In this document: positions 1 to 8,210 of the stretch, piece after piece
Numbering within the stretch: the first letter of the stretch is position 1
Layout of the letters: every line of letters starts with the position of its first letter
DNA from: Syntrophaceae bacterium
Lineage (GTDB): Bacteria > Desulfobacterota > Syntrophia > Syntrophales > UBA2185
Direction of reading: 5' to 3'
Assembly: GCA_003142635.1 (NCBI GenBank)
Contig: PLMX01000239.1
Span: 16,607-55,295 of the forward strand
DNA length: 38,689 nucleotides
The notes under the pieces: model-generated
The model's input: only the letters and a program-made list of their open reading frames with translations
Databases searched by the model: none
What the model was told of the DNA's origin: nothing
Translations under genes and position numbers: made by a program

Positions 1-1808
1 CCCGCTGCAAACTCCCTCTCCAGGGATAAAATAGCCGCCACTTTCGGGGTTCTCAATGACCGCACCCGAAGCCCTGTACGCTGGCCTGAAACGACTGTTC
101 CTCCCGGAGGCGATTTCATAATCATCCGCTGATAGAGCGCTGTCAAGGCGCCTGTTTCAACGATCTCCTGGGTGGCCAGGTAGGCGGTACCCATCTGGAT
201 GGCGTCCGCGCCCAGCATGGCGGCTAAGAATGCCGTTTCCCGATTAAAGATTCCACCTGCAATGATTACACGACAGTTTCGGAAAAGGGATGGCGTGCGC
301 CGCTTGAGATCCAGAATCATTTGAGCAAGGGTGAGTGTGCTATGCTGACCCACGTGGCCGCCGGCTTCATATCCCTCGCAGACAACGTAACGGACGCCGG
401 CTTCGAGGGCGAGCCTCAACAGGGCCTCATCAGGAGCGATATACACGACCTCTATGCCGCATTCTATCAATTCTCTTAAAGGAGAGAGATCGCCACCTGC
501 AATAACGACAAAGCGGGGTCTCTGTTTCTTTATCCAGGCCAGATGCTTTTCCCTGAAAGGGTTTTCTGCCAAAGAGACGACATTTACTGCATAAGGGCGC
601 CCTCCCATGATCTCCGGCAGGCGTCCCAGCCTCCGGTCAAGGGCCGCCGCGTCCATCATGCCAAAGGCTATGGTGGGCAATCCACCGGCATCGGCAACTC
701 TTGCGGCAAACGCCGGCACATCTGTGATCCAGGACATGGCGCCCTGGATAAAGGGATATTTGGTTCCCATCTCTCCGGCCACAGGGCTGTCTAAAAAACA
801 ATCCCTTTTCGTCTCAGACAGGTGGCATAGGTTTCGAATCTCGCCCATAAAGGCCTTCACGGCCTCCTCGGTTCCGGCCCCAAAACGCTCAACGAACGAC
901 CGGGCAAAGGTGGTCTCCACAGCGAGAGGGATGATTTCGTCCTGGTTGAAATGGCTCTCCAGAGGGTGGATGGCCTTTGCATGCACCTGGCTTATGAAGG
1001 AGCGGCGGCTTTCTTCCGTGATCTCTGCTCCGTACAGGGAGTCCTCGAGCGTCTTGATCTCTTTGAACGCGCGCGAGTTTCCCTTGTTGAAAAGGCGACA
1101 AGGAACCTGCATGTCCAGGCCGACCAGATCGGTAGAGTCCAGGCGGAGATTGGAGATCCGTTGGCGTTGAACATCATCAATGGCAACCAGATCTGTCAGC
1201 CAATGGACGCTCTCAAAAACAATCCCGGTAGCCCCTGTGGACAGGAATGCCGCTGCCGCCTCAGGGGTAGAGACGCCTCCCCAAATGAGAATGTCGAGAG
1301 GCCTTGAGGATGCGCGCAGCATTTCCTTGGCCAACGAATATAGAGCCATGGTCGTCTCGCCGCTTACAAATCCAGAGGCTTCGCATCCCTTTAGGACGAT
1401 GCGCCTGATGCCCGAGCTCTCCTTCAGAATCGCTGTCAGGAGATCCATGTCACCGACGATTGGAAAGCAACGGTAGTCTTCCGACAATTGCCTCAAGTTC
1501 TGTAGAAAGATGGAAGGAGCTCCTTGAAAGAACTGGGGGAGGCATTCTACCCATATGTCGTGGACCCCCGTTTCTTTCAGTAGCCGCCCCAAGGATGGAT
1601 CAAAGAAGGCAGGGACAGAAATCTTTATATCCCTGATATGGCCGGCAGGGGCAGTCTTTCGTAAGAAAGAACATAACCCTTCCACCCCCATCATGGAAAA
1701 ATCGAAAATGGCTCTGCTCCCTGTACGCTGGGCCGTTTGAATCACCGATGGGGTGATCTCCTCAGGCCGCCAGACGAAACCGATGATAGAAACCCGATGC
1801 TCAGCCAC
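1..1808 (-). CDS. Tandem nitronate-monooxygenase-type protein, 3' end beyond window (possible PKS/PUFA-synthase subunit)
   Basis: An uninterrupted frame starts at GTG 1808 (Shine-Dalgarno aaggaagg just upstream) and runs off the left edge after 602 codons, so the protein is partial. Two TIM-barrel halves of the nitronate monooxygenase/PfaD type are visible. The first, about residues 1-230, contains VLKGCEASGF and ILIWGGVSTPEAAAAFL. The second, about 350-600, contains YPFIQGAMSWITDVPAFA, the flavin-site loop CEGYEAGGHVGQH, IIAGGIFNRETAFLAAMLGA and DAIQMGTAYLATQE. Single-barrel enzymes are about 320-480 aa, so this is a tandem or a larger fusion. Such double barrels are known as enoyl-reductase-like modules at the start of, or beside, polyketide and Pfa-type lipid synthases; that role is inferred here. 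It lies 45 nt downstream of the GNAT-like gene and is probably cotranscribed. A plain flavin oxidoreductase remains possible. Confidence 0.8.
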   Translation of the reverse strand, partial: MAEHRVSIIGFVWRPEEITPSVIQTAQRTGSRAIFDFSMMGVEGLCSFLRKTAPAGHIRDIKISVPAFFDPSLGRLLKETGVHDIWVECLPQFFQGAPSIFLQNLRQLSEDYRCFPIVGDMDLLTAILKESSGIRRIVLKGCEASGFVSGETTMALYSLAKEMLRASSRPLDILIWGGVSTPEAAAAFLSTGATGIVFESVHWLTDLVAIDDVQRQRISNLRLDSTDLVGLDMQVPCRLFNKGNSRAFKEIKTLEDSLYGAEITEESRRSFISQVHAKAIHPLESHFNQDEIIPLAVETTFARSFVERFGAGTEEAVKAFMGEIRNLCHLSETKRDCFLDSPVAGEMGTKYPFIQGAMSWITDVPAFAARVADAGGLPTIAFGMMDAAALDRRLGRLPEIMGGRPYAVNVVSLAENPFREKHLAWIKKQRPRFVVIAGGDLSPLRELIECGIEVVYIAPDEALLRLALEAGVRYVVCEGYEAGGHVGQHSTLTLAQMILDLKRRTPSLFRNCRVIIAGGIFNRETAFLAAMLGADAIQMGTAYLATQEIVETGALTALYQRMIMKSPPGGTVVSGQRTGLRVRSLRTPKVAAILSLEREFAA

Positions 1809-1853
1809 TATATCCAGCCCCTTCCTTTAAGGCGATACATTCAACTTTTGAAA

Positions 1854-2975
1854 CTATAAAGATTTTCTGAATATGCGATATTTCTTGTATCTTTTTGCGC
1901 CAGCTTCCTCTATCAATGAGTTGATCGACTCGTTGTCCTCCAGGGTCCAGCCCAACTCCAGATAATTATATTTCTCTTTTTTCCTCACAACCTCAAATAT
2001 GTGGTGGAAGGCTAACATGGGGAGTCCCAGTTGTTGGTACTTCTCCTTGATCCCGAAGATCAAACACCTCAATCCCTTGATCTCCCGCCGGTACATGAGG
2101 AACTTTAGCAAACCCGTCAGACCGATCCGCCCGTTGAAACGCTTGAGTAAAGGGTTGATGTCGGGAAAGATCACGCAGGCCGCTGCGGGTTCATTTTCAT
2201 AATAGATGAAGAAGACTAAGTCCGGATCCACGAATTTCATCACGTTCTTTTGAATGTCCCGCATCTCATTATCGCTGAGGGGGACAAAACCCCAGTTACC
2301 AGACCAAGAGGCATTGTATATCTCTCTGATCAGAGCAAACTCAGAGTCCGCATCCTCAGGATGAGAGGGCCTGATGCGGACACCTTTTTTATTGGAGATG
2401 CGTTCAGCAAGACGATCCATCCACTCGGGAAGCCGGTAATCGCCAGCTATCAGGAAGGCCATCAGGTCCTTCTCTTTTGTGAAACCGCACCGTTCGACCA
2501 GCCCTGGGTAGTACGGTGGGTTGTAAGTCATCATCAAGACCGGCGCATGCGCGAATCCCTCAATGAGCAATCCCACCTCATAATTGGTGGACGGGTTGAG
2601 TGGGCCTCTCATGAAGGACATACCTTTCTCACGAGCCCACGTCTCTACGGAAGCGAAGAGCGCCGCGGCAGCCTCCCGATCGTCAGCACATTCGAAAAAT
2701 CCCCAAACCCCCATCTTCTCGCCGTGGAACTCGTTATAATGACGATCTATGATGCCCGCGATCCTTCCCACCGTCTCCGAACCACGTCGGGCCAGAAAGA
2801 GGATGCGCTCGGAAAACTCCCAGAAAGGATGCCCACCGGGGTCCAGCATCCGGCGAACCTCCTCCTTGAGGGGGGGAACCCAGTTGGGGTACTCAGCATA
2901 GATCCTCCATGGCAGGTCAATGAAGTCCTTTAATTCTGATCCGCCTTCCACATCAAGAATCTCTATGCCGGCCAT
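1854..2975 (-). CDS. GNAT-fold N-acetyltransferase-like protein (YghO-like)
   Basis: This 373-aa soluble protein has no signal peptide. It matches my recollection of the YghO-like/GNAT-fold family: an N-terminal segment with WVPPLKEE and HPFWEFSE, then GRIAGIIDRHYNEFHGEKMG and the conserved MRGPLNPSTNYEVGLLIEGF, a PPYYP motif, and a C-terminal acyltransferase-like half ending in YNYLELGWTLEDNESINSLI. The substrate is unknown. The start ATG 2975 has only a weak purine-rich stretch upstream. The gene is followed after 45 nt by the tandem nitronate-monooxygenase-type gene on the same strand, which suggests a two-gene or longer operon and possibly a role in modifying an acyl or polyketide product. 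The family call is firm; any pathway role is inference. Confidence 0.75.
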   Translation of the reverse strand: MAGIEILDVEGGSELKDFIDLPWRIYAEYPNWVPPLKEEVRRMLDPGGHPFWEFSERILFLARRGSETVGRIAGIIDRHYNEFHGEKMGVWGFFECADDREAAAALFASVETWAREKGMSFMRGPLNPSTNYEVGLLIEGFAHAPVLMMTYNPPYYPGLVERCGFTKEKDLMAFLIAGDYRLPEWMDRLAERISNKKGVRIRPSHPEDADSEFALIREIYNASWSGNWGFVPLSDNEMRDIQKNVMKFVDPDLVFFIYYENEPAAACVIFPDINPLLKRFNGRIGLTGLLKFLMYRREIKGLRCLIFGIKEKYQQLGLPMLAFHHIFEVVRKKEKYNYLELGWTLEDNESINSLIEEAGAKRYKKYRIFRKSL

Positions 2976-3304
2976 GATCGTTCCATTCGAGAGGTTATCA
3001 TCGAACCATTACAAGTTGGCATGCAGACAGTATTGACGCAAATTTCTAAAACACTTATACAGTTTTTTGAGTTATTTCCTCGATCCCTTTTCATATCAAT
3101 TTCCCGGGCGCACATGTCGTCCCTTGTTTTTAACATTTCTCCTTTGCCATAATCAAACCCTTTCTGGGTTGTTCTTTTTTACGCCCAAAAGCGCCGTCTC
3201 TCCACTTACTCAGGCGCCCGGTATAGATACGAGCAGACAAAATCGGCGTGAAAGGAGCGAACGAATTGATTCAGTACGCCATAACGCACAGTCGTAAGAG
3301 AAGG
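2976..3304. other. Intergenic stretch, 329 bp
   Basis: This lies between the divergence-free ends of two minus-strand genes. It is AT-rich near 3040-3180 and contains a small imperfect inverted repeat (gcgcc near 3191, ggcgc near 3212). A minus-strand frame of about 58 codons near 2960-3140 has a cramped ribosome site and no recognisable similarity, so I do not call it. The stretch presumably holds the promoter of the GNAT-like gene, but no convincing -35/-10 pair was picked. Confidence 0.4.
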
Positions 3305-3877
3305 TTACGTTTCCACTTGTTTTCGTATTTTTTCAACGTCTGCATGCTTCACGTAACCAACAACTCCAAACCATATCCATATCCGATGGAATCCATATCC
3401 CCCGTTCACCATCTCCTGAATTGCGTCTTCTTTCGTCCATCCTTGCTCTACCATTCTAATCATCGCGATCATAACACCCGCTCTATCTGAACCATGCGAA
3501 CAGTGTATTAAGAAAGGACCATTTTCCCTTTTGCGGATTATTTGTAGGACTCTGACTACGTCTGCATCTTCAATATTCCATACTTTTACGCTCAATTCTT
3601 CAACGCGCAATCCTGTTTCCTTGATCTCATCAGAATCAGAATAGAACGCCCGCAGGTTTATGATGGTCTTTATCCCCATCCTCTCAATGTTCTTCATTCC
3701 TTCCTGAGTTGGCTGCGAGCTTCTATAAAGATAATCGGTTACCTTATAAAGATTAGGAACTCCCTCCAATTGGACGGGCGTTGCCCATTGTACCGGCCGA
3801 CTGGATTCTACTCCATTTGGAGAACAACCCCAGACGGAGGATACAATAATTAATAGCAAGAAAATTGCTTTTATCAT
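3305..3877 (-). CDS. Dual-specificity/tyrosine phosphatase-like lipoprotein (copy 1)
   Basis: 190 aa with a lipoprotein signal (VSSVWGC, acylated Cys about residue 18), so probably membrane-anchored outside the cytoplasm. The core has the cysteine-phosphatase features YRSSQPTQEGM, GIKTIINLR, the WNIEDAD general-acid loop (Asp104/106 region) and the P-loop HCSHGSDRAGV with nucleophile Cys126 and Arg132. The residue after Arg is Ala133, where active family members normally have Ser or Thr; this could weaken turnover. A paralogue with the canonical Thr sits at 16348-16908 on the same strand, sharing stretches such as ENGPFLIHC and EMVNGGYGFH. A good promoter lies about 50 bp upstream. The gene is monocistronic. 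The substrate is unknown; it could be phosphoprotein, phosphoinositide or polyphosphate ester. Confidence 0.85.
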   Translation of the reverse strand: MIKAIFLLLIIVSSVWGCSPNGVESSRPVQWATPVQLEGVPNLYKVTDYLYRSSQPTQEGMKNIERMGIKTIINLRAFYSDSDEIKETGLRVEELSVKVWNIEDADVVRVLQIIRKRENGPFLIHCSHGSDRAGVMIAMIRMVEQGWTKEDAIQEMVNGGYGFHRIWIWFGVVGYVKHADVEKIRKQVET

Positions 3878-3924
3878 ATTAGCTTTTCCAGAATCTCTTT
3901 TGTCGCTAAAATATTTCTTTAGCT

Positions 3925-3954
3925 ATTATTGCGAACAAAATAGATTCTTGTCAA
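3925..3954 (-). promoter_or_regulatory. Sigma70-type promoter for phosphatase copy 1
   Basis: Read on the minus strand: TTGACA at 3954-3949, then 18 bp, then AATAAT at 3930-3925. It lies about 50 bp upstream of the phosphatase start. The motif is visible in the sequence; its activity is inferred. Confidence 0.5.
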
Positions 3955-4263
3955 GTAATGTCACGACATGATCAGAAAAGCATGCTCACTCTGTAATGTA
4001 TTTACGACCGTCTGCGTAATGATTTGCATAGGCATACTATATGGGCTCTCTTCGGCCCGGTTCTCTCCATAAGTAGCGCTTCCAGAAATGGGGTCCATCC
4101 CTATTGCAACCCCAATGGGGACGTGAGAGACCCACTATCGCACAGCAGAGGTCTCTTTTGCGAGCGGTTAGGAACCCGGTGGCAAAGCCTCGGATTAGTC
4201 TCCGTCTCCGGTGTCCCAACTAAACATGGCGATGAGAACCCTTAAGGACGTGGTTATTAGACC

Positions 4264-4291
4264 TTGAAAAATTCTGCATTCATGCTAAAAT
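4264..4291 (+). promoter_or_regulatory. Candidate sigma70 promoter upstream of the phospholipase D gene
   Basis: TTGAAA at 4264-4269, a 16-bp gap, then TAAAAT at 4286-4291. It is about 180 bp upstream of the start codon, so the transcript would carry a long leader. Confidence 0.35.
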
Positions 4292-4470
4292 CTAATGAAA
4301 AGGAATTGACTCATTGAGGGTTGCTTATCATGCACAACTTGCCGCATCATTCTCCGCGCACGAAGAGATTTTTTCACGCTGGGGGAGGCTTTAATCAGAG
4401 GCGAAGGTCTTAATGCGCGTTTGCGACCCTGTGAACTGGATGAATAAAATTCTCTCTTGATGAAATAGCC

Positions 4471-5895
4471 ATGAAACGAGCCAAGTCTTTCTCTTTCTTC
4501 TTTCTGTTGGTTTCTGTTCTGACCCTCGCTGGCGGATGTGCAACCTTGCCGAACGTTACTGAAAAAATCAGCGAAGCGCCGGCTACCAAGGAAACGCCTC
4601 AAATCGCTTCGATCAAAGGACTATTATCTCCCAAACAGAGCAAAGCCCTCATGGAACGATTGCAGCAATCCGTTGATGCGACGGATGTGCTGCAACGGTA
4701 TCGTGCAGTTATAGAATCGGTGAGTGAAAGCCCGTTGACGAAGGGAAACAAAGCCACTCTGCTCGTTGATGGTGCGGCTACTTATGCGGCTATGTTCAAG
4801 GCGGTGAGGAATGCCAGAGACCATATCAATATTGAAACCTATACCATGGAAGATATTGCAGACGAGACGGGTCATAAATTTGCTGATCTGTTGTTGCAGA
4901 AACAGGCGGAAGGTCTCCAGGTAAATCTCATCTACGACAGTTTGGGCAGTTTCAATACTCCCGCTGCATTCTTTCAGCGTTTGCGCGATGGCGGGATACG
5001 GGTAGTAGAATTTAACCCGACGAGTCCGCTCAGGGCCCACGGAAAATGGCGCCTGGCCAAATCGGATCACCGCAAGATACTGATCGTCGACGGCAAAGTC
5101 GCTATCACCGGTGGTGTCAACATCAGTCAGGATTATTCAAGCGGGCCATCCGGTGCCGGAGATGAAAAAGTGGCAAAGATGCCATGGCGTGATACGGACG
5201 TTCAAATTGAAGGCCCTGCCGTGGCTGAGTTCCAGAAACTTTTTCTTGACACATGGAAGAGACAGAAGGGTGTGACACTCTCCGACCGGAACTATTTCCC
5301 CCATATGAAGGAACAGGGAAACACCCTAGTGGAGGTGCTGGGCAGTACCCAGGGAGAGTCCAACAGGACCACTTTCATTATGTATGTCAGCGCTATCACG
5401 TTTGCAGAAAATTCGCTTTATCTAACGAATGCCTATTTTGCACCCGATCCGCAGATAATAAAAGCCCTCACCGATGCTGCAAAGCGCGGTGTAGACGTAA
5501 AGGTTATTCTTCCCGGGATCACCGACAGATCGCTGGCCTTATATGCAGGACAATATCATTACTCCGATCTTCTGAAAGCCGGGGTGAAGTTATACAAACG
5601 CCGTAATGTCCTGCTCCATGCGAAAACACTGGTGATTGACGGCGTCTGGTCGACAGTGGGCTCCACCAATATGGAGTGGTGGAGCTTTTCAAGCAATGAG
5701 GAGGTGAACGCGGTTATTCTGAGCCGGGAGTTCGCTATTGAAATGGAGAAGATGTTTGCCAGGGATTTTGCGGAGTCCGACGAAATTCGATGGGAAGAGT
5801 GGAAAGAGAGACCGTTGCTCCTGAAGTTCTGGGAGTGGTTTTCGCATCTGTTTGCAAGCCGGTCTGATACTAACGTCGAAAATGCCCTGGCTTAG
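4471..5895 (+). CDS. Phospholipase D family/cardiolipin synthase-like lipoprotein
   Basis: 474 aa. The N-terminus is a lipoprotein signal (LTLAGGC, lipidated Cys23), followed by a linker and two PLD catalytic halves. The first HKD motif is HRKILIVDG (His200, Lys202, Asp207), followed by GGVNISQDY. The second is HAKTLVIDG (His383, Lys385, Asp390), followed by VGSTNMEWWSFSSNEEVNAV. The two-HKD layout and the GSTN/NEE signature are those of ClsB/ClsC-type cardiolipin synthases, which transfer phosphatidyl groups between phospholipids. The lipobox places it on the periplasmic face, unlike cytosolic ClsB; this could indicate a secreted phospholipase or a periplasmic-face synthase. It is apparently monocistronic. 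Membrane-lipid remodelling would fit its stress-gene neighbours, which is an inference. Confidence 0.88.
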   Translation: MKRAKSFSFFFLLVSVLTLAGGCATLPNVTEKISEAPATKETPQIASIKGLLSPKQSKALMERLQQSVDATDVLQRYRAVIESVSESPLTKGNKATLLVDGAATYAAMFKAVRNARDHINIETYTMEDIADETGHKFADLLLQKQAEGLQVNLIYDSLGSFNTPAAFFQRLRDGGIRVVEFNPTSPLRAHGKWRLAKSDHRKILIVDGKVAITGGVNISQDYSSGPSGAGDEKVAKMPWRDTDVQIEGPAVAEFQKLFLDTWKRQKGVTLSDRNYFPHMKEQGNTLVEVLGSTQGESNRTTFIMYVSAITFAENSLYLTNAYFAPDPQIIKALTDAAKRGVDVKVILPGITDRSLALYAGQYHYSDLLKAGVKLYKRRNVLLHAKTLVIDGVWSTVGSTNMEWWSFSSNEEVNAVILSREFAIEMEKMFARDFAESDEIRWEEWKERPLLLKFWEWFSHLFASRSDTNVENALA

Positions 5896-6386
5896 GCGCT
5901 CGGGTGCATTCAGCAGCGCTGCGATTGGACGATGTCTCATCCATGGACAAGAAGAGAGAAACTAACTTTGCGTGCCGCCTGGGAGAATCAAAAGAGCGTG
6001 TCAACAAAACAATTACTCACGCCACGTGTGACCCGGCACCCTTGAACCCCTAACTGCATCTTCCCCAGCCTCTGTACCCCACCTTTTTTCAATCCCTGTC
6101 GTAGAACCGATGACGCGCTTGTGCACATGAAAGTGCCATAAGATGATTGTTGGTTTTGCAACAGACGTGAGTCAGCGCATGTCGTATCATACTGCAGGTG
6201 CCTTATCTGGATTAGATAATGAAGTATTGTGTCCCCGGGATTTTGCCCGGAATTTGCCACGGCTCTTTCACACCCATCTTTCATCACATCGGGTATTTCG
6301 AAGTCACAAATCAGGTTTTCGCCAATGGCGCTCTTATGAATATTCTTAGATAATATAAAATAAAATCAGAGAAAGGAGTAAGGATT
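5896..6386. other. Intergenic stretch, 491 bp
   Basis: No convincing gene was found. Open frames on both strands (for example a 99-codon minus frame at 5988-6287) have composition, start sites and content unlike real proteins. A short inverted repeat, cccgggattttgcccggaa, sits at about 6233-6252. The 3' end is AT-rich (gataatataaaataaaat, about 6348-6366) and leads into a good ribosome site, so it probably contains the BON-gene promoter. Confidence 0.4.
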
Positions 6387-6701
6387 ATGAAAAAGAGATA
6401 CAGCGTTATCCGTCTTATTGTTGTCCTCATGATGATCGCCGCCTTTGTGGCCTGCGCATCGACGCCGAAAAAGGAAGGCACGGGGGAATACATCGATGAT
6501 TCCGTCATCACGGCCAAAATAAAAACTCAACTCGCAAGTGATGATTTTCTCAAGTCGTTTCAGATCAGCGTAGAATCCCGCAAAGGCATCGTTCAGTTGA
6601 GCGGCTTTGTTAATTCTCGAAACGCTGCCGATAAGGCGGGCGAAATCGCACGCAGCGTCGAAGGGGTCAAATCCGTCAGGAATGATCTCATCGTGAAATA
6701 G
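6387..6701 (+). CDS. BON-domain lipoprotein (OsmY-like)
   Basis: 104 aa, with a lipoprotein signal (FVAC, Cys23) followed by a single BON domain from about residue 33 to the end: DDSVITAKIKTQLASDD, then GIVQLSGFVNSRNAADKA and SVEGVKSVRNDLIVK. BON domains are small phospholipid- or surface-associated folds found in OsmY and similar osmotic and envelope stress proteins. The lipobox puts it in the periplasm, anchored to a membrane. The ribosome site gagaaaggag precedes the ATG. A decayed second BON tail lies 560 bp downstream. Single-BON lipoproteins of this size are complete in many bacteria, so no truncation is suspected. Confidence 0.88.
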   Translation: MKKRYSVIRLIVVLMMIAAFVACASTPKKEGTGEYIDDSVITAKIKTQLASDDFLKSFQISVESRKGIVQLSGFVNSRNAADKAGEIARSVEGVKSVRNDLIVK

Positions 6702-6934
6702 GCAGTCGTTTACCCTTTCGCGCGCCGGTCACGCATTCCCGAACAACACGGTGAGAAAAGCCCTATTGTTCGAAGGTGAGGGAGCGTCTCAATGGCAACT
6801 GCCGTTATAGGATGCGCATGATCCACCGGCCGGAAAGGACTTGTTGACCAAACGCGTCACCGACATAAGCGCTGCGATCAGTGTAAAGATCGGATGTTCA
6901 TAAACGGTCCGATTTCAAGATCAAGTCGACCGCT

Positions 6935-6972
6935 CATTGCCGGCTGTCATGAGAATGCGCCAGCCGGTAATG
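6935..6972. repeat. 12-bp inverted repeat
   Basis: The arms CATTGCCGGCTG and CAGCCGGTAATG pair with one mismatch around a 14-nt loop, 28 bp before the start of the 49-aa membrane peptide. No T-run follows, so it is not a simple terminator. It may be a transcript hairpin, an operator or a REP-like unit. The surrounding 6702-7000 stretch is otherwise without a recognisable gene. Confidence 0.55.
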
Positions 6973-7000
6973 AGCTTCAACAATCCGGGGGGTAGATCAT

Positions 7001-7150
7001 ATGCTGTGGACAATTGCTGTGGTACTGGTAATTTTGTGGCTGCTGGGGTTGATAACCGGATATACGATGGGTTATTTTATTCATATCCTACTGGTTATCG
7101 CAATCGTTGTGGTGTTGGTTGGGGTCATTCAGGGGCGACGGCCCGGTTAG
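7001..7150 (+). CDS. lmo0937-family small membrane protein
   Basis: 49-codon gene in a frame easily missed by length filters. The protein begins MLWTIAVVLVILWLLGL, has a short GYTMGYFIH turn, then a second helix (ILLVIAIVVVLVGVI) and ends with the basic tail QGRRPG. Two membrane segments with this exact style of opening and QGRRP-type end are the hallmark of the lmo0937 family of about 50-aa membrane peptides, whose function is unknown. They often sit near general-stress genes, as here beside BON and Usp genes. A purine-rich ggggggtag precedes the ATG. Confidence 0.8.
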   Translation: MLWTIAVVLVILWLLGLITGYTMGYFIHILLVIAIVVVLVGVIQGRRPG

Positions 7151-7261
7151 TTGTGAGTATCTCCGTAACAACACGAATGGGCTTACATCCGGACAGAATA
7201 TGACATTCATTAAATCTCTCTTTTTGTTTCTGCTGTTCTTCTGGGGATTGTTGGAACGTAA

Positions 7262-7345
7262 AGCGAAGCAGACCAAGCCGTTGCTCACGCCCAGAGCGTA
7301 GACGGTGTCGTGGGCGTCGTGTCATACCTAAAGGCGATGCGGTAA
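7262..7345 (+). pseudogene. BON-domain C-terminal relic
   Basis: The frame after the TAA at 7259-7261 reads SEADQAVAHAQSVDGVVGVV followed by SYLKAMR and a stop. This is the last helix and strand of a BON domain. Immediately upstream, in the same frame across the TAA, VLLGIVGT resembles the preceding BON strand. No usable start remains. The intact BON lipoprotein is about 560 bp upstream, so this may be the remnant of a duplicated neighbour. Confidence 0.6.
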
Positions 7346-7431
7346 TCATAAGCACTGGCCCGGAATCCGGTAAGGCAATGAAGATTCTGTTGCGCCGTTA
7401 AGCAATATACTTCCCAGAAAGGAGACAGACA

Positions 7432-7878
7432 ATGGAGGATATTAAACGCATACTTGTCGTCAGCAGGATAACGAAATGCTGTCGCAAAGCCATTCATTAC
7501 GGAATCTTTCTATCTAAAAAATATGGGGCGGAGCTTTCCGTGCTCCATATAATCGATGCGTTCTGGCTAAGGGGATGGAATGTGCCGATGATATCAGGTG
7601 AGGAAGAATATAAGAAGGAACTGAAAAGAACAAAGCAAGAACTGGATGAAATGATCAACGTGGAAAAGAAGAAGGGCATGGTGATTAAAGAATTAGTTAG
7701 AGAAGGTGATCCGACAGAAGAGATATTGAAAGTCATTAAGGAAGAAAACTCTGACCTCGTTATTCTGCTTGCCCACGAGGAAGGGCGTTTCGAGCACTTT
7801 CTTTTCGGACGCGGCAACGAAGCGCTTGTTCGTAAGATGCCATGCTCAATTATGCTGGTCAAAAAGGAACCAGAATGA
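7432..7878 (+). CDS. Universal stress protein, divergent nucleotide motif
   Basis: 148-aa UspA-fold cytosolic protein: strand KRILVVSRITKCCRKAIHYG, AELSVLHIIDAF, the charged central helix, EEILKVIKEENSDLVILL and the closing PCSIMLVKKEPE. The Gly-rich ATP loop of the family (G-x2-G-x9-G-S/T) is not conserved here: the region reads AHEEGRFEHFLFGRGNEAL. ATP binding is therefore doubtful, as in the UspA rather than the UspFG type. A strong ribosome site (aaaggagacag) precedes the ATG. The second Usp gene at 8211 keeps the motif, so the two are probably not redundant. Confidence 0.9.
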   Translation: MEDIKRILVVSRITKCCRKAIHYGIFLSKKYGAELSVLHIIDAFWLRGWNVPMISGEEEYKKELKRTKQELDEMINVEKKKGMVIKELVREGDPTEEILKVIKEENSDLVILLAHEEGRFEHFLFGRGNEALVRKMPCSIMLVKKEPE

Positions 7879-7890
7879 TTACCGGGATGA

Positions 7891-8202
7891 TTAATTTATC
7901 ATGTTGACCGTGAGGCCAAGCTTATCGCTTTCCATCGATGGGATGTATCAGGACCACGTGATAGCGTCGTTGTTGTGGTTATTATGACGAATCAAAATCA
8001 CGATGGTTATGTTATCGGTTCTCGGTGAGCCGGATTATGGAAGACGCGCTTTGACAGCGACTCTTCCAACTACAGCCCAAATTTTGCCAATAATCCCACC
8101 ACTGATGTCAGGACCCGTGCGGAAGGAGCCGATGGGCTGCCCTACTCAGGCGAAATCGGTATTGGGCCGTACACAGCGGTAATTTTTTCACAGGATGAAT
8201 AG
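7891..8202 (+). pseudogene. GH13 alpha-amylase C-terminal domain relic with in-frame TGA
   Basis: From 13 nt after the usp stop, one frame encodes the all-beta C-terminal domain of a GH13 amylase/branching-type enzyme. Recognisable pieces are AKLIAFHRWDVSGPRDSVVV, NQNHDGYVIG, GLWKTRFDSDSSNYSPNFAN, and GLPYSGEIGIGPYTAVIFSQ followed by a stop at 8200-8202. A TGA at 8026-8028 stands where the family has Arg (IGFPRAG-like), consistent with CGA to TGA. The whole N-terminal catalytic barrel is missing, so sequencing error cannot explain the state of the gene. Its last bases supply the ribosome site region (aggagg) of the next usp gene. Confidence 0.75.
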
Positions 8203-8210
8203 GAGGATGT

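Larger units (their letters stand above)
3878..4470. other. Intergenic stretch between divergent genes, 593 bp
   Basis: This separates the minus-strand phosphatase from the plus-strand phospholipase D gene and holds a candidate promoter facing each way. The middle, about 4030-4250, has coding-like base composition and an open plus frame of 73 codons. No domain, signal peptide or ribosome site supports that frame, and I recognise nothing in it. Confidence 0.4.

Noticed and set aside
4024-4245. 73-aa plus-strand ORF in the intergenic region
   Set aside because: No ribosome site, no domain, and composition not convincingly coding.
5988-6287. 99-aa minus-strand ORF
   Set aside because: No similarity, no start signal and odd composition; probably chance.
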